Assembly: GCF_900110135.1 (NCBI RefSeq)
Contig: NZ_FOCO01000017.1
Coordinates: 1 to 64,000, forward strand
Origin: Pseudorhodobacter antarcticus
GTDB lineage: Bacteria; Pseudomonadota; Alphaproteobacteria; Rhodobacterales; Rhodobacteraceae
Direction: 5' to 3'
Length of the DNA stretch: 64,000 nucleotides
A model generated the notes under the pieces. It did no database searches. It had not been told where the DNA came from and was given only the letters and a program-made list of their open reading frames with translations. Within the stretch, counting starts at the first letter, position 1. Each line of letters starts with the position of its first letter. Below, piece after piece: positions 24,114-34,686 of this stretch. A program made the translations under genes and the position numbers.

Positions 24114-27100
24114 TCCGCAACGCCGCATCCGAACGGCAGGTTCAATCCGCCAATCCCCACGCCTCCACCTGGCTTTCGGCCAATGCGGGGTCCGGCAAAA
24201 CGCGGGTGTTGACCGATCGCGTGGCGCGGATGTTGCTGTCGGGCGTCGATCCGGGCCGGATTTTGTGCCTGACCTATACCAAAGCGGCGGCGTCCGAGAT
24301 GCAAAATCGCCTGTTCGCGCGTTTGGGCGATTGGGCGATGAAGGAAGACGCGGCGCTGCGCAAAGCGTTGGCCGATCTGGGTGTCGATGACGCGATTGAC
24401 GCCGCGCGCCTTGCCCGTGCGCGCCAACTGTTTGCCCGCGCCATCGAAACGCCGGGCGGTTTGCGCATTCAAACCATCCATTCCTTCTGCGCCTCCCTAC
24501 TGCGTCGTTTCCCGTTGGAGGCGCGGGTGTCGCCGCAATTCACCGAAATGGATGACCGCGCCGCAAGCCTGCTGCGCGACGAAATCATTGATGAATTGGC
24601 CGATAATGTCGCCCCCGACGTTATTCGCGCGCTGGCTGGTGCCTATACCGGAGAGGATTTTGGCGCGCTGGCGGCGGAGGTTGCGAACCGCCGCAATGAT
24701 TTTAAGGCCTATCTGTCCGAAGCCGAGTGCCGCGATATGTTCGATGTGCCCACGGGCCAAACCGAAGACAGCCTTTTGGCCGATGTTTTCTTGGGTGGTG
24801 AGGCGGAATGGCTGCCGCAAGCGGCCGATATCATCGCCACAGGATCCGCCAATGACGTTAAAGCGGCAGAAAAGCTGCGCGCATTGAACCTTGCCAGCCC
24901 AGACCTGCGTCTGCTGTCCGCGATGGAAGGGATTTTTCTGACGGGTGCCGCTGCAAAGATACCATTTTCCGCCAAGTTAGGCACGTTTCCAACCAAACCG
25001 ACCCAACCCAAACTGGGCCAATTGCTGGATCATTTGGAAAATTTGATGCGCCGCGTGGAAGCCGCCCGCACTGCGCGTATCGCCCTGATCGCCGCCAAAC
25101 GCACCGCCATTCTGCACCGTTTTGCCGCCGTTTTCCTACCCGTATACAAAGCGCGGAAAGAGGCGCGCGGCTGGCTCGATTTCGACGACCTGATCACCTA
25201 CGCCAAGGCGCTGCTGACCGATCCTTTGGTCGCGCAATGGGTTTTGTTCCGCCTTGATGGGGGCATCGACCATATTTTGGTGGATGAGGCGCAGGATACC
25301 AGCCCCGACCAATGGCGCGTGATCGAACTGCTGGCAGATGAATTCACCTCGGGCCGCGGCGCGCGGGATGAGGCGCGGACGATCTTTGTCGTGGGTGATA
25401 AAAAACAATCCATCTACAGCTTTCAAGGGGCTGATGTCGCCGCCTTTGACCAAAAGCGCGACTTGTTCAAGGCCAAGCTGGACCAAGTGGACCTGCCCCT
25501 GCAAGAGCTGCAATTGGAACATTCGTTCAGGTCGTCGAACACCATCCTGCGGCTTGTCGACCTAACATTTGATGAACGCCGCCAGCAGGGTTTGGGCGGC
25601 GAGGTGAAACACATCGCCTTTTTCCCCGATATGCCGGGGCGTGTCGACCTGTGGCCCGTGATCGAAAAATCGCCAAACCCAAAGCCGGAAAATTGGTACG
25701 ACCCTGTTGATCTGATCACGGAGGAACATCACGCGGCCAAGCTGGGCCAAAAAGTCGCCGATACCATTCGCGACATTATCAATGCGGGCACGCAAATCCC
25801 GATTGAGGGCGGCAAGCAATTTCGGCCCGCGCATGCTGGCGATTTCCTTATCCTCGTGCGCCGCCGTTCCGACATTTTCGGCGCAATTATTCAGGCCTGC
25901 AAGGCGGCGGGCCTGCCCATTGCGGGGGCGGACCGTTTGAAACTGGGTGCCGAACTTGCGGTGCGCGACCTTGCCGCCCTTTTGTCTTTCCTTGCCACGC
26001 CCGAGGATGATCTGGCCCTTGCTGCCTGCCTGCGCAGTCCGCTGTTTGGCTGGACCGAACAGCAGCTTTATACCCTTGCCCAACCCCGCAAAGGTTTTTT
26101 GTGGCGTGCGCTGGAACCGGACCCGGCACATGCCAAAACAGTCTCTATCCTTGCGGATTTGCGCGATCAGGCCGATTTTTTGCGCCCTTACGATTTGATC
26201 GAACGCATGCTGACCCGCCACGATGGTCGCCGCAAACTGCTGGGCCGTTTGGGGGCCGAGGCTGAGGATGGGATTGATGAACTCCTCTCTCAAGCGCTGG
26301 CCTATGAGCGGAACGATGTCCCCTCCCTAACCGGATTTTTGGGCTGGTTAGAGACGGATGACGTGGAGGTGAAGCGCCAGATGGACAGTGCGGGCCAGCG
26401 TATTCGCGTGATGACCGTGCATGGTGCCAAAGGGCTGGAGGCGCCGATTGTCATCCTGCCCGACACCGCCCAGTATCGCGCCCGCGAACGAAATGAGCTG
26501 TTTATCCTGCCCCAAGGCCCGGTGTGGAAAACGCAAAGCGCCGAAAGCCCAGAGGCGATTACAACCGCCCGCGCCGCCCGCAAGGCCCGCGACACGGCGG
26601 AATCCATGCGCTTGCTTTATGTCGCGATGACCCGCGCGCAAAGCTGGCTGATCGTGGCGGCGGCAGGTGCGATTGGGGCCGATGCAGGCGATGATGACGC
26701 CGAACAGGTGGTCTGGTACCGCCTGATCCAAGAGGCGATGGGCCATATCGGGGCCACCGCGCGCGTTGATGGTGGGCTAACATTTGCCGAAGGGGTTTGG
26801 CCGCCCAACGCCCCCCACGCGCCACAGGTTCGGGCCGAAACCTTGGTCCTTCCCGCGTGGATTAACGCGGCGGCAAAGGTTGAAAGCCGTGCCAATCAGC
26901 CCTTGAACCCCTCCAACCTTGGCGGGGCAAAGGCGCTGCCCGGCGATTATACCCTTGATGATGACAACCGCGCAGCGATGGACCGGGGCACGCGTATTCA
27001 CCTGTTGTTGGAATATTTGCCCGACCATCCGGCCAGCGATTGGCCCCAAATCGCTGCTGCCCTGCTGCCCAATGCCCCCGACCGCGCCGCCCTGCTGGAT

Positions 27101-27457
27101 GAGGTCGCGACCACCATCACCCAGCATCCCGACCTGTTCACGCCAGATGCGCTGACCGAGGCACCGGTGACCGGCACGCTGAACCGCCAGCCCATGGTCG
27201 GCAGTATTGACCGCTTGCTGGTGACCCCCACCCGCGTGCTGGCGGTGGATTTCAAATCCAACCTTTTGGTGCCCGAAACTGTTGAAACTGTGCCCGATGG
27301 TTTGCTGCGCCAAATGGCCGCTTATCACGCCGCCTTGACGCAGATTTACCCTGATCGTGCCGTGGATGTCGCCTTGTTGTGGACCCGCAGCGCGCAACTT
27401 ATGCTGCTGCCGCCCGACATGCTGCGGTCTGCCCTTGCGCGCGCCACATCACCTTGA
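24110..27457 (+). CDS. addA: Double-strand break repair helicase AddA
   Basis: The 1115-aa UvrD/Rep-type helicase subunit. Walker A is [18 protein letters not shown], followed by [18 protein letters not shown] (Ia). Walker B is [16 protein letters not shown], motif [20 protein letters not shown], motif [14 protein letters not shown], motif [20 protein letters not shown] and motif [12 protein letters not shown]. The C-terminal nuclease core is [14 protein letters not shown]. With AddB it resects DNA ends for RecA loading. The ATG at 24110 overlaps the addB stop by 4 nt. Confidence 0.97.
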   Translation: MIRNAASERQVQSANPHASTWLSANAGSGKTRVLTDRVARMLLSGVDPGRILCLTYTKAAASEMQNRLFARLGDWAMKEDAALRKALADLGVDDAIDAARLARARQLFARAIETPGGLRIQTIHSFCASLLRRFPLEARVSPQFTEMDDRAASLLRDEIIDELADNVAPDVIRALAGAYTGEDFGALAAEVANRRNDFKAYLSEAECRDMFDVPTGQTEDSLLADVFLGGEAEWLPQAADIIATGSANDVKAAEKLRALNLASPDLRLLSAMEGIFLTGAAAKIPFSAKLGTFPTKPTQPKLGQLLDHLENLMRRVEAARTARIALIAAKRTAILHRFAAVFLPVYKARKEARGWLDFDDLITYAKALLTDPLVAQWVLFRLDGGIDHILVDEAQDTSPDQWRVIELLADEFTSGRGARDEARTIFVVGDKKQSIYSFQGADVAAFDQKRDLFKAKLDQVDLPLQELQLEHSFRSSNTILRLVDLTFDERRQQGLGGEVKHIAFFPDMPGRVDLWPVIEKSPNPKPENWYDPVDLITEEHHAAKLGQKVADTIRDIINAGTQIPIEGGKQFRPAHAGDFLILVRRRSDIFGAIIQACKAAGLPIAGADRLKLGAELAVRDLAALLSFLATPEDDLALAACLRSPLFGWTEQQLYTLAQPRKGFLWRALEPDPAHAKTVSILADLRDQADFLRPYDLIERMLTRHDGRRKLLGRLGAEAEDGIDELLSQALAYERNDVPSLTGFLGWLETDDVEVKRQMDSAGQRIRVMTVHGAKGLEAPIVILPDTAQYRARERNELFILPQGPVWKTQSAESPEAITTARAARKARDTAESMRLLYVAMTRAQSWLIVAAAGAIGADAGDDDAEQVVWYRLIQEAMGHIGATARVDGGLTFAEGVWPPNAPHAPQVRAETLVLPAWINAAAKVESRANQPLNPSNLGGAKALPGDYTLDDDNRAAMDRGTRIHLLLEYLPDHPASDWPQIAAALLPNAPDRAALLDEVATTITQHPDLFTPDALTEAPVTGTLNRQPMVGSIDRLLVTPTRVLAVDFKSNLLVPETVETVPDGLLRQMAAYHAALTQIYPDRAVDVALLWTRSAQLMLLPPDMLRSALARATSP

Positions 27458-27515
27458 CGTTCCGCCCCCCCGCGCTTACTTTCAATTGAAACACATTCCA
27501 TTCAGGAGATATGTC

Positions 27516-27836
27516 ATGGCCACCATCGCCGTCACCGACGCCACCTTTGATGCCGAAGTTCGCAAGTCCACAATTCCCGTTGTCGTGGATTTTTGGGCCG
27601 AATGGTGCGGCCCTTGCCGCCAAATCGGCCCCGCGTTGGAGGAGCTTTCTGCCGAATACGAAGGCAAAGTGAAAATCGTCAAAATCAACGTTGATGAAAA
27701 CCCAAACAGCCCGGCCGAACTGGGTGTGCGCGGTATTCCGGCGCTGTTCTTGTTCAAAGATGGTCAGGTCGTGTCGAACAAAGTTGGCGCGGCCCCAAAG
27801 GCGGCGCTGGCCACTTGGATTGCCTCGGCGGTTTGA
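27516..27836 (+). CDS. trxA: Thioredoxin
   Basis: A 106-aa thioredoxin with [14 protein letters not shown] active site and the cis-proline loop GIPALFLF. The ATG at 27516 follows CAGGAG and gives the normal length; the frame is open further upstream into addA, but that part is not thioredoxin. It is 58 bp after addA and ends with its own hairpin terminator at 27845. Cytosolic general disulfide reductase. Confidence 0.97.
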   Translation: MATIAVTDATFDAEVRKSTIPVVVDFWAEWCGPCRQIGPALEELSAEYEGKVKIVKINVDENPNSPAELGVRGIPALFLFKDGQVVSNKVGAAPKAALATWIASAV

Positions 27837-27844
27837 AACGATCA

Positions 27845-27866
27845 AGGGCGGCTGTGACGCCGCCCT
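27845..27866. terminator. Hairpin between convergent trxA and mcl1
   Basis: AGGGCGGC (27845-27852) pairs with 27859-27866 across a 6-nt loop, just after trxA and 6 bp from the mcl1 stop. The perfect GC stem has no long T-run on either side. Probably shared by both genes. Confidence 0.5.
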
Positions 27867-27872
27867 CATCCC

Positions 27873-28829
27873 TTATCCCGCAATCATTTCCGATTGCCGC
27901 ACGATCACCTCAGCCTGTTTTATCGACGCAATATCCACCAACCGCCCTTTGTAAACGGTCGCACCCTCGCCTCGCGCTTTGGCATCGGCCATCGCGGCCA
28001 AAATCTCGCGTGCTTCTGCCATCGCAGCCGCCGACGGCGTGAAAACCTCATTGCACAGCGCGATTTGTTTGGGGTGAATGGCCCATTTGCCAACCATGCC
28101 CAACACCGCCGATCGGCGGGCCTGCGCGCGAAACCCTTCATCATCCGAAAAGTCGCCAAATGGCCCATCCACCGGCAAAATTCCATGCGTGCGGCAGGCC
28201 GCGACAATCGCTGCTTGTACCCAATGCCACGGGTCCGACCAGTGGCGCGCGCCGCCTTGCAGCATGTAATAATCTTGCTGCGTGCCACCAATTCCGGTGG
28301 TTTGCATGCCCATGGATGCCGCAAAATCCGCCGCCCCCAGGCTCATCGCTTGCAGGCGCGGCGATGATGCTGCGATCTCTTCCACATGGGAAATACCGGC
28401 GGCCGATTCGATAATCACTTCAAACGCGATGGGTTTGGTGCGGCCTTTGGCGCGTTCAATCGCCGTGACCAACGCATCGACCGCGTAAACATCGGCAGCA
28501 CAGCCAACCTTTGGAATCATAATCTGGTCCAAACGGTCGCCCGCCTGTTCCAGCAAATCCACCACATCGCGGTACCAATACGGCGTGTCCAACCCGTTAA
28601 TCCGCACCGAAACCGTCTTTTTCCCCCAATCGACCGCGCCAATCGCCGCGATCACATTGGCGCGCGCGCTGTCTTTGTCGTTGGGGGCCACCGAATCTTC
28701 CAGATCAAGGTTGATCACGTCTGCCGCTGATGCTGCCATTTTTTCAAATAGGGCGGGACGTGAACCGGGGCCAAAAAGCTGGCAGCGGTTGGGACGCGCG
28801 GGCGGGGTTGGCTGGATGCGAAAGCTCAT
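27873..28829 (-). CDS. mcl1: L-malyl-CoA/beta-methylmalyl-CoA lyase
   Basis: The 318-aa protein opens MSFRIQPTPPARPNRCQLFG, characteristic of Mcl1 of Rhodobacter and relatives, and has the CitE-like TIM-barrel blocks VINLDLEDSVAP, VRINGLDTPYWYRD, FEVIIESAAGISHVEEI and GKWAIHPKQIALCNEVF. Mcl1 cleaves (2R,3S)-beta-methylmalyl-CoA to glyoxylate and propionyl-CoA, and condenses acetyl-CoA with glyoxylate, in the ethylmalonyl-CoA pathway. The length and N-terminus favour Mcl1 over the shorter malyl-CoA thioesterase Mcl2. It stands alone, divergent from the epimerase gene. Confidence 0.9.
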   Translation of the reverse strand: MSFRIQPTPPARPNRCQLFGPGSRPALFEKMAASAADVINLDLEDSVAPNDKDSARANVIAAIGAVDWGKKTVSVRINGLDTPYWYRDVVDLLEQAGDRLDQIMIPKVGCAADVYAVDALVTAIERAKGRTKPIAFEVIIESAAGISHVEEIAASSPRLQAMSLGAADFAASMGMQTTGIGGTQQDYYMLQGGARHWSDPWHWVQAAIVAACRTHGILPVDGPFGDFSDDEGFRAQARRSAVLGMVGKWAIHPKQIALCNEVFTPSAAAMAEAREILAAMADAKARGEGATVYKGRLVDIASIKQAEVIVRQSEMIAG

Positions 28830-28992
28830 GCAGGGCCTCTTTGCAATGAAGTGTCCATATTGATCGCCAAAGGGTTAGAATGTTGCGCGGCCAACTACAA
28901 CCCTGTTTTTGCAGCGCAGCATTTTCGCGGCAGTGCAGCTTGCTGTGGGGGGCGGCGGTGATATGGTTTGGAAAACAGCGAAGGGATAAAAA

Positions 28993-29955
28993 GTGATCAC
29001 CATAACCTCCGATGTGTTCCGACTGGCGCAGGTTTTCACCATTTCGCGCGGATCACGGACCGAGGCGCGGGTGTTGACGGTCCGCATCACGCGCGGCGGC
29101 GTGACAGGCTGGGGCGAATGTGTGCCCTATACCCGCTATGGCGAGAGTTTGGAGTCGGTCACCGCGCAGATTGAGGCGCTTTGCCCAGATATTTCGCGCA
29201 TGGATTTGCAAACGGTGCTGCCAGCAGGGGCGGCACGCAACGCCGTGGATTGCGCGCTGTGGGATTTGGCGGCGAAACAGGCGGGCAAGCGGGTCTGGGA
29301 ATTGGCAGGTATAGCGCGACCCGGGCCGGAAATCACCGCCTTTACCCTGTCCTTGGACACGCCCGAGGCGATGCGGGCGCAGGCGGCCAAACATGCGCAC
29401 CGCCCGGTTTTGAAGATTAAACTTGGCACACCCGATGATATGCCCCGGTTGGAGGCGGTGCGGCAAGGCGCGCCGAAAACCCGCATAATTATCGACGCGA
29501 ATGAAGGGTGGAGTGCTGATATTTACGCCGACCTTGCCCCGCATTTGGTGGCCATGGGGGTGGCGCTGGTAGAACAGCCTTTGCCTGCGGGCGCGGATGA
29601 TATGCTGGCCGAGATTGCGCGGCCTTTGCCAGTTTGCGCCGACGAATCTGCGCATGATTGCGCCAGTCTGGACAGCTTGCGGGGGAAATATGATGTGGTG
29701 AACATCAAGCTGGACAAGACGGGCGGGCTGACCGAAGGGGTTGCGTTGAAACGAGCGGCACTTGATGCCGGGTTTGGTGTGATGGTCGGTTGCATGGTGG
29801 GGTCGTCGCTGGCGATGGCCCCGGCGACGTTGCTGGCGCAGGGTGCGGCCTTCACCGACCTTGACGGGCCGCTGCTTTTGGCCGAAGACCGGGATAATCC
29901 GCTGGTTTTTGACGCGTTTGGCGTCCACCCGCCCAGCGTTTATTTGTGGGGATAG
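28993..29955 (+). CDS. Enolase-superfamily epimerase (dipeptide epimerase / N-acetyl-D-Glu racemase type)
   Basis: The 320-aa muconate-lactonizing-type enolase-superfamily protein begins with GTG at 28993. The catalytic residues are visible: KIKLG (KxK acid/base), IIIDANEGW (first metal Asp), LVEQPLP (Glu), CADESAHD (Asp) and NIKLDKTGG (second Lys). It most resembles L-Ala-D/L-Glu epimerases and the DgcA N-acetyl-D-glutamate racemases. It is 3 bp upstream of a D-amino-acid transaminase, which points to D-amino acid or murein peptide metabolism. DgcA versus dipeptide epimerase cannot be settled by eye. Confidence 0.82.
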   Translation: MITITSDVFRLAQVFTISRGSRTEARVLTVRITRGGVTGWGECVPYTRYGESLESVTAQIEALCPDISRMDLQTVLPAGAARNAVDCALWDLAAKQAGKRVWELAGIARPGPEITAFTLSLDTPEAMRAQAAKHAHRPVLKIKLGTPDDMPRLEAVRQGAPKTRIIIDANEGWSADIYADLAPHLVAMGVALVEQPLPAGADDMLAEIARPLPVCADESAHDCASLDSLRGKYDVVNIKLDKTGGLTEGVALKRAALDAGFGVMVGCMVGSSLAMAPATLLAQGAAFTDLDGPLLLAEDRDNPLVFDAFGVHPPSVYLWG

Positions 29956-29958
29956 ATC

Positions 29959-30822
29959 ATGTCGCGCATCGTTTATGTAAATGGCCAGTATTTGCCCGAG
30001 GCAGAGGCCACGATTTCGATCTTTGATCGCGGGTTTCTGATGGCCGATGGGGTCTATGAGGTGACCAGCGTTTTGGACGGAAAGCTGGTGGATTTTGCCG
30101 GGCATCAGGTGCGGCTGGCCCGGTCATTGGGGGAGCTGGATATCGCCGCGCCCTGTTCGGACGGTGAACTGCTGGCGATTCACCGCGAGTTGGTGGCCCG
30201 CAATGATTTGACCGATGGGATGATCTATTTGCAGGTCACGCGCGGCAATCCGGGGGACCGGGATTTTGCGTTTCCCGACCCGGCCACCACCAAGCCGACG
30301 CTGGTTTTGTTCACGCAATCAAAACCGGGGATGGCGGACAGTCCGGCATCGAAAACGGGCATCAAGGTGATTTCCATTGAGGATATTCGCTGGGGCCGCC
30401 GCGATATTAAAACGGTGCAGCTGCTGTACCCGTCAATGGGCAAGATGATGGCGAAAAAGGCCGGGGCGGATGATGCGTGGATGGTGGAGGAGGGGCATGT
30501 CACGGAAGGCACCTCAAACAACGCGTATATTGTGAAAAATGGGCGGATTATCACCCGGCAGCTTTCTCATGAGATTTTGCATGGGATCACCCGTGCGGCC
30601 GTTTTGCGGTTCGCGGCGGAGGCCCAGATGGAGGTTGAGGAACGGCCCTTTACGATCGCGGAAGCGATGGCGGCGGATGAGGCGTTTTTCACCTCGGCCA
30701 GCGCGTTTGTGATGCCTGTGGTGGAGATTGATGGGGCCGTTTTGGGGAACGGGAAACCGGGGCCTGTGGCGCGGCGGTTGCGCGAGATTTATCTGGATGA
30801 GAGCCGCAAGACCGCCGTTTGA
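29959..30822 (+). CDS. dat: D-amino-acid transaminase
   Basis: A 287-aa class IV PLP transaminase: VNGQYLPEAEATISIFDRGF at the N-terminus is the D-amino-acid transaminase signature. The PLP lysine is in RRDIKTVQLLYPSMGK, and VTEGTSNNAYIV is the phosphate-cup motif. It interconverts D-Ala/D-Glu and 2-oxo acids. It follows the epimerase with 3 bp spacing, so the pair probably funnels D-glutamate or D-alanine from peptidoglycan peptides. A terminator follows at 30926. Confidence 0.9.
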   Translation: MSRIVYVNGQYLPEAEATISIFDRGFLMADGVYEVTSVLDGKLVDFAGHQVRLARSLGELDIAAPCSDGELLAIHRELVARNDLTDGMIYLQVTRGNPGDRDFAFPDPATTKPTLVLFTQSKPGMADSPASKTGIKVISIEDIRWGRRDIKTVQLLYPSMGKMMAKKAGADDAWMVEEGHVTEGTSNNAYIVKNGRIITRQLSHEILHGITRAAVLRFAAEAQMEVEERPFTIAEAMAADEAFFTSASAFVMPVVEIDGAVLGNGKPGPVARRLREIYLDESRKTAV

Positions 30823-30851
30823 GGGTTGCGATATGGCTTGCAATTTGCGCC

Positions 30852-30871
30852 GCGCATCGCGCGCGATGCGC
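30852..30871. repeat. Perfect 20-nt palindrome downstream of dat
   Basis: GCGCATCGCG is followed directly by its reverse complement, so there is no loop. It sits between the dat stop and the terminator. It may be a protein-binding dyad or a cruciform element; no function can be assigned. Confidence 0.5.
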
Positions 30872-30925
30872 AAGCCAAGATATTGATATCAAACAATATA
30901 ACTTTTTCTGTTAACCAAAAATTAA

Positions 30926-30957
30926 CCCGCTGCGATTTGCATCGCAGCGGGCTTTTT
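30926..30957. terminator. Bidirectional terminator between dat and the RTX gene
   Basis: An 11-bp perfect stem (30926-30936 with 30941-30951), TTGC loop, followed by CTTTTT on the plus strand; on the minus strand TTAATTTTTGG follows. It is well placed to end both converging genes. Confidence 0.85.
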
Positions 30958-30978
30958 CATGACGCCAGGTGAAAAAGA

Positions 30979-32544
30979 TCAGGCGCGGATGATGGACACG
31001 TCACGCGCCAGAACAAAGGTTGCGGGCGTGGTGGTGGCGAGCGTCGCCACAATGTTTGTGCCGTACAGCACCTGGATGCCGGCCGTAACGGTTGTGAACG
31101 ACAAGGCCTGCGCCGCGCCTGTGCCGGTGTCGAGAACCTGAAGGCGATCTGCGCCGGGTACGAAGGACGTGACGTTGATTGTGCCCAAGGCTGCATTTAC
31201 GCGGTACACGTCATTGCCATCGCCGCCTGTCATGGTGTCGCCGTTGCCGCCGATCATGGTGTCGTTGCCAAAGCCACCGAACATCGCATCGCTGTTGCCA
31301 GCGCTGATTACCACGGAGCCTGTCATCACATCATCGCCCAAGCCGCCGAACAAGCTGTCTGCGCCTGCGCCACCGATCAAGGTGTCATTGCCAGCGCCGC
31401 CTTCAAGTGTTGCATCGCCTGTGCCGGGCACGTTGGCAGACAGCACATCATTGCCCGCAGCGCCCGCAAGGAAATCATCCAAACCGTTGCTGAACAGCGT
31501 GTCGTTGCCGGACGTGCCGTTGATGCGCGTGCCGTCAACTTGATCGGCGCTAAGCCGGATTTGGCCCAAGGTTACAGCCGTTGCACCCAGCAAAACGGCG
31601 TGGGTGACGCCATCAATCAACACTTGGGTGCCCAAACCATCGGCCGTGGGGGCCAGCGACAATTCTGTGCCACCATCCAAACGGTCGATATAGATTTCCA
31701 GACGGTCCAGATCGGTGAAGTCGGTGATTACGGTTGGGTCGATGATGGATTGGCCCGCAGCGCCGCCCGAGGCGGAGATGAAGAAGCTGTCGTTGCCCGA
31801 ACCGCCTGTCAGCGTGTCCGCGGCGCCATCAACAAAGCCAGCATCGCCTGCGATGGAATCATCGCCCGCGCCGCCGTTTACGACATCGCCAAACAGATCA
31901 AGTGGCAGTTCATCATCCAGTTCTGCTGCGATGATGGTATCGTTGCCCGCATCGCCGTTCAGCGTATCCTGACCAAACACGTCGATCACCAGATCGTCGC
32001 CGCTGCCGCCGAACAATGCGTCGTTGCCACGGCCGCCATTCAGGCTGTCATTATCAAGACCGCCGAACAATTGGTCGTTGCCCGTGCCGCCAACCAAGCT
32101 GTCTGCGCCCACGTCACCTGTCAGGGTGTCGTTGCCATCTTCGCCAAACAGGGCGTCGTTGCCGGTGCCACCGTCGATTGAATCGTTGCCAAGCGCGCCG
32201 AACGCAGTGTCATTGCCAGACCCGCCAAAGATGTTGTCCGCGCCGCTGTCGCCGTTCAAGCTGTCATCGCCAGCATTGCCGAAAATTTGATCGCGACCGT
32301 CAAGGCCGTCGATTGTGTCGTTACCAGCGCCGCCTTCGATAATGTCATTGCCGTTGGTGCCGTTGATATCATCATCGCCAGCGGTGCCACCAACTGTGCC
32401 CGGTGTTACTGGCACGACGGGGGTGGTCGGCGTGGTGCCGGGGTTTGGTGCAGGTGTTGCATCATCATCACCATTGTCACTGGACCCGTCGAAAAAGAGG
32501 GTGCCAAGCAACAAAAGTGGCAGCGCGATAAAAAGAAGTTCCAC
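30979..32544 (-). CDS. N-terminally membrane-anchored RTX (Ca2+-binding repeat) protein
   Basis: From the GTG at 32544 (GGAG 7 nt upstream) the 521-aa protein starts [20 protein letters not shown], a single hydrophobic anchor. An Asp-rich, Pro/Thr linker follows, then many GGxGND repeats: about residues 55-230, a non-repeat domain around 240-370, and a second repeat block around 370-465. The repeats form Ca2+-binding beta-rolls. An N-terminal anchor rather than the usual C-terminal type I export signal is typical of many Rhodobacterales RTX proteins. No type I secretion genes are nearby. A related protein is at 59578. Confidence 0.85.
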   Translation of the reverse strand: MELLFIALPLLLLGTLFFDGSSDNGDDDATPAPNPGTTPTTPVVPVTPGTVGGTAGDDDINGTNGNDIIEGGAGNDTIDGLDGRDQIFGNAGDDSLNGDSGADNIFGGSGNDTAFGALGNDSIDGGTGNDALFGEDGNDTLTGDVGADSLVGGTGNDQLFGGLDNDSLNGGRGNDALFGGSGDDLVIDVFGQDTLNGDAGNDTIIAAELDDELPLDLFGDVVNGGAGDDSIAGDAGFVDGAADTLTGGSGNDSFFISASGGAAGQSIIDPTVITDFTDLDRLEIYIDRLDGGTELSLAPTADGLGTQVLIDGVTHAVLLGATAVTLGQIRLSADQVDGTRINGTSGNDTLFSNGLDDFLAGAAGNDVLSANVPGTGDATLEGGAGNDTLIGGAGADSLFGGLGDDVMTGSVVISAGNSDAMFGGFGNDTMIGGNGDTMTGGDGNDVYRVNAALGTINVTSFVPGADRLQVLDTGTGAAQALSFTTVTAGIQVLYGTNIVATLATTTPATFVLARDVSIIRA

Positions 32545-32649
32545 AGTAGTCTCCCCAGAACAAAAAATAACCAAAACAAAACACGTTGCTGTTGCAAGAT
32601 TTCGTGCATTGTTTGGGCCCACCAACTCAAAAAACATATCGTGATGGAA

Positions 32650-32664
32650 TTGACTTAAAGTCAA
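32650..32664. promoter_or_regulatory. 15-bp palindrome upstream of the RTX gene
   Basis: TTGACTT-A-AAGTCAA is a perfect dyad about 105 bp upstream of the RTX start, in a clearly AT-rich stretch. It contains a -35-like TTGACT on both strands but no well-spaced -10. It may be an operator. The rest of the 238-bp gap up to DUF1244 shows nothing recognisable. Confidence 0.35.
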
Positions 32665-32782
32665 TATATTCGAGAGGTTGCGGGGGGTTGGGGCCTTATT
32701 GGGGCGGGCTTGTTGTGGGATTGAAAACAGTTGCGTCGGGACCGCCCGAAAGAGTGGTTTTAAGGCACAATCAGAGCGCGAC

Positions 32783-33088
32783 TTAGCCCACGTTATCCTT
32801 GAACGCCTGTGCAAAAGCGGCTTGTTTTGCCGAATCAGCCGGGGTTTGGTGCTGTGCGCGCCAGTCGTCATAGGGCATGCCATAGATCGCGGTGCGTGCG
32901 GTTTCCTTGTCCATATCTATGCCGTGGTCGTTCGCTGCCTCCATGTACCAGCGCGACAGGCAGTTGCGGCAAAACCCGGCAAGGTTCATCATGTCGATGT
33001 TTTGCGCATCGGGGCGTTTGTGCATCAAATGGTCGATCAGACGGCGAAAGGCAGCGGCCTCCAGTTCGATTTGGGTTTTGGGGTCCAT
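32783..33088 (-). CDS. DUF1244 family protein
   Basis: The 101-aa protein begins [20 protein letters not shown] and contains [14 protein letters not shown], a conserved Cys-containing helix, and [13 protein letters not shown]. It matches DUF1244 (SMc04008-type), common in alphaproteobacteria, small, cytosolic and of unknown function. An AAAGGAA ribosome site precedes the ATG. It is divergent from pyk with 116 bp between starts. Confidence 0.88.
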   Translation of the reverse strand: MDPKTQIELEAAAFRRLIDHLMHKRPDAQNIDMMNLAGFCRNCLSRWYMEAANDHGIDMDKETARTAIYGMPYDDWRAQHQTPADSAKQAAFAQAFKDNVG

Positions 33089-33204
33089 GGCGTTTCCTTT
33101 CTGGTGGTTATGTTGGCGCTATCATTCCGGCGTTGCCGCGCGGCTGAAACTGGGCCATAAAGCCCATGCTTTACCCTAATTTTGATCGAGAGGACAGCGA
33201 CACC

Positions 33205-34653
33205 ATGAGACGCCTTCGCAATGTGAAAATCGTGGCCACGCTGGGCCCAGCATCCTCCACCTATGACACCATCCGCGCGCTGTTTGAGGCGGGGGCCGAT
33301 GTGTTTCGGTTGAACATGAGCCACGGCACGCATGATGAGCAGCGCGCGCGGTACGACATTATTCGCCAGATTGAGGCAGACACCGGGCGGCCGATTTGCG
33401 TGTTGGCGGATTTGCAGGGGCCAAAGCTGCGCGTGGGCGTGTTTGCCAATGACGCGGGCGAGGAGTTGGTGGAAGGGGCGGCGTTTCGCATGGATTTGGA
33501 CGCGACGCCGGGGGATATTCGGCGGGTGAACTTGCCGCATCCGGAGATTTTTGAAGCGTTGCAACCGGGTGCTAGCCTGTTGGTGAATGATGGCAAGATC
33601 CGGTTGAAGGTTGAGGCGTGCGGCAAGGATTTTGCCGATTGCACGGTTGTGGTGGGCGGCGTCATTTCCAACCGCAAGGGCGTGAACGTGCCCGATGTGT
33701 TGTTGCCGTTGGCAGCCCTGTCGATCAAGGACCGCGCCGATTTGGAATTTGCCTGCGAGATGGGTGTGGATTGGTTGGCGCTGTCGTTCGTGCAGCGGGC
33801 TGAAGATGTGTTGGAAGCGCGCGAGTTGACCAAAGGGCGCGCCGCGATTATGTCGAAGATTGAAAAACCGGCGGCGGTGAAGTCGTTTGACAGCATCTTG
33901 GCCGTGTCGGACGGGATTATGGTGGCGCGCGGCGATTTGGGGGTGGAATTGCCGGTGCATGCGGTGCCGCCGATTCAAAAACGGCTGGTGCGCGGGGCGC
34001 GGGCGGCGGCGAAACCGGTGATTGTGGCGACGCAGATGTTGGAATCGATGATCACGGCCCCGGTGCCCACGCGGGCCGAAGTATCAGACGTGGCGACCGC
34101 GATTTATGAAGGTGCGGATGCGGTGATGTTGTCGGCGGAATCGGCGGCAGGGCAGTATCCGATTGAAGCGGTGTCCACGATGAACAACGTGGCGATTTCG
34201 GTGGAAAGCGACAAGATTTACCGCGAGGTGATTGAAGCGAGCCGGAAGGGCACGAAAAACACCGTGGCGGATGCTATTGTATCGGCGGCGCGGGAAATTG
34301 CGGAAACCACGGATATTAAGGCGATTTGTTGTTTCACGCAGTCGGGCACCACGGTAAGTTTGGTGGCGCGCGAACGGCCCCGCACGCCGATTTTGGCGCT
34401 GACGCCATTGGTGCGCACCGCGCGGCGTTTGACGCTGACCTGGGGCGCGCATTGTGTGATCACAGAGCCGCAGGACCGGTTTAAAGGCGCCGTTTTGGCC
34501 GCTGTGCGGGCGGCGCGCAGTGATGGGTTTGCCAAAGAGGCTGAGCAGATTGTGGTCACCGCCGGGGTGCCGTTTAACGTGCCCGGCACCACCAACATTC
34601 TGCGCGTGGCCCCGTGTGATGAGCGGTTGATTTACGCGTCTGAAGCTGAATAA
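33205..34653 (+). CDS. pyk: Pyruvate kinase
   Basis: The 482-aa enzyme makes pyruvate and ATP from phosphoenolpyruvate and ADP. NVKIVATLGPAS opens the barrel; VFRLNMSHG, IMSKIEKPAAV (catalytic lysine), VARGDLGVELP and KPVIVATQMLESM are diagnostic, and the C-terminal domain has CCFTQSGTTVSLVARERP. The ATG at 33205 is preceded by GAGAGGA and gives the standard start (MRRLRNVKIV); an ATG at 33166 adds 13 unlikely residues. The small membrane protein gene follows by 33 bp. Confidence 0.97.
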   Translation: MRRLRNVKIVATLGPASSTYDTIRALFEAGADVFRLNMSHGTHDEQRARYDIIRQIEADTGRPICVLADLQGPKLRVGVFANDAGEELVEGAAFRMDLDATPGDIRRVNLPHPEIFEALQPGASLLVNDGKIRLKVEACGKDFADCTVVVGGVISNRKGVNVPDVLLPLAALSIKDRADLEFACEMGVDWLALSFVQRAEDVLEARELTKGRAAIMSKIEKPAAVKSFDSILAVSDGIMVARGDLGVELPVHAVPPIQKRLVRGARAAAKPVIVATQMLESMITAPVPTRAEVSDVATAIYEGADAVMLSAESAAGQYPIEAVSTMNNVAISVESDKIYREVIEASRKGTKNTVADAIVSAAREIAETTDIKAICCFTQSGTTVSLVARERPRTPILALTPLVRTARRLTLTWGAHCVITEPQDRFKGAVLAAVRAARSDGFAKEAEQIVVTAGVPFNVPGTTNILRVAPCDERLIYASEAE

Positions 34654-34686
34654 TACCAATACTCTTAACGAATATTGGAGGATGGC

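Noticed and set aside
22551-24128. 525-codon minus-strand frame opposite addB
   Set aside because: Antisense to clear AddB nuclease sequence; no recognisable motif.
27357-27515. 53-residue N-terminal extension of thioredoxin
   Set aside because: It overlaps the end of addA, is Cys/Pro-rich and lacks thioredoxin similarity; CAGGAG supports the start at 27516.
30979-32544. Short regular repeats suggesting a CRISPR array
   Set aside because: Periodicity is 27 bp (nine codons), units are degenerate and in frame; these are RTX repeats, with no spacers.
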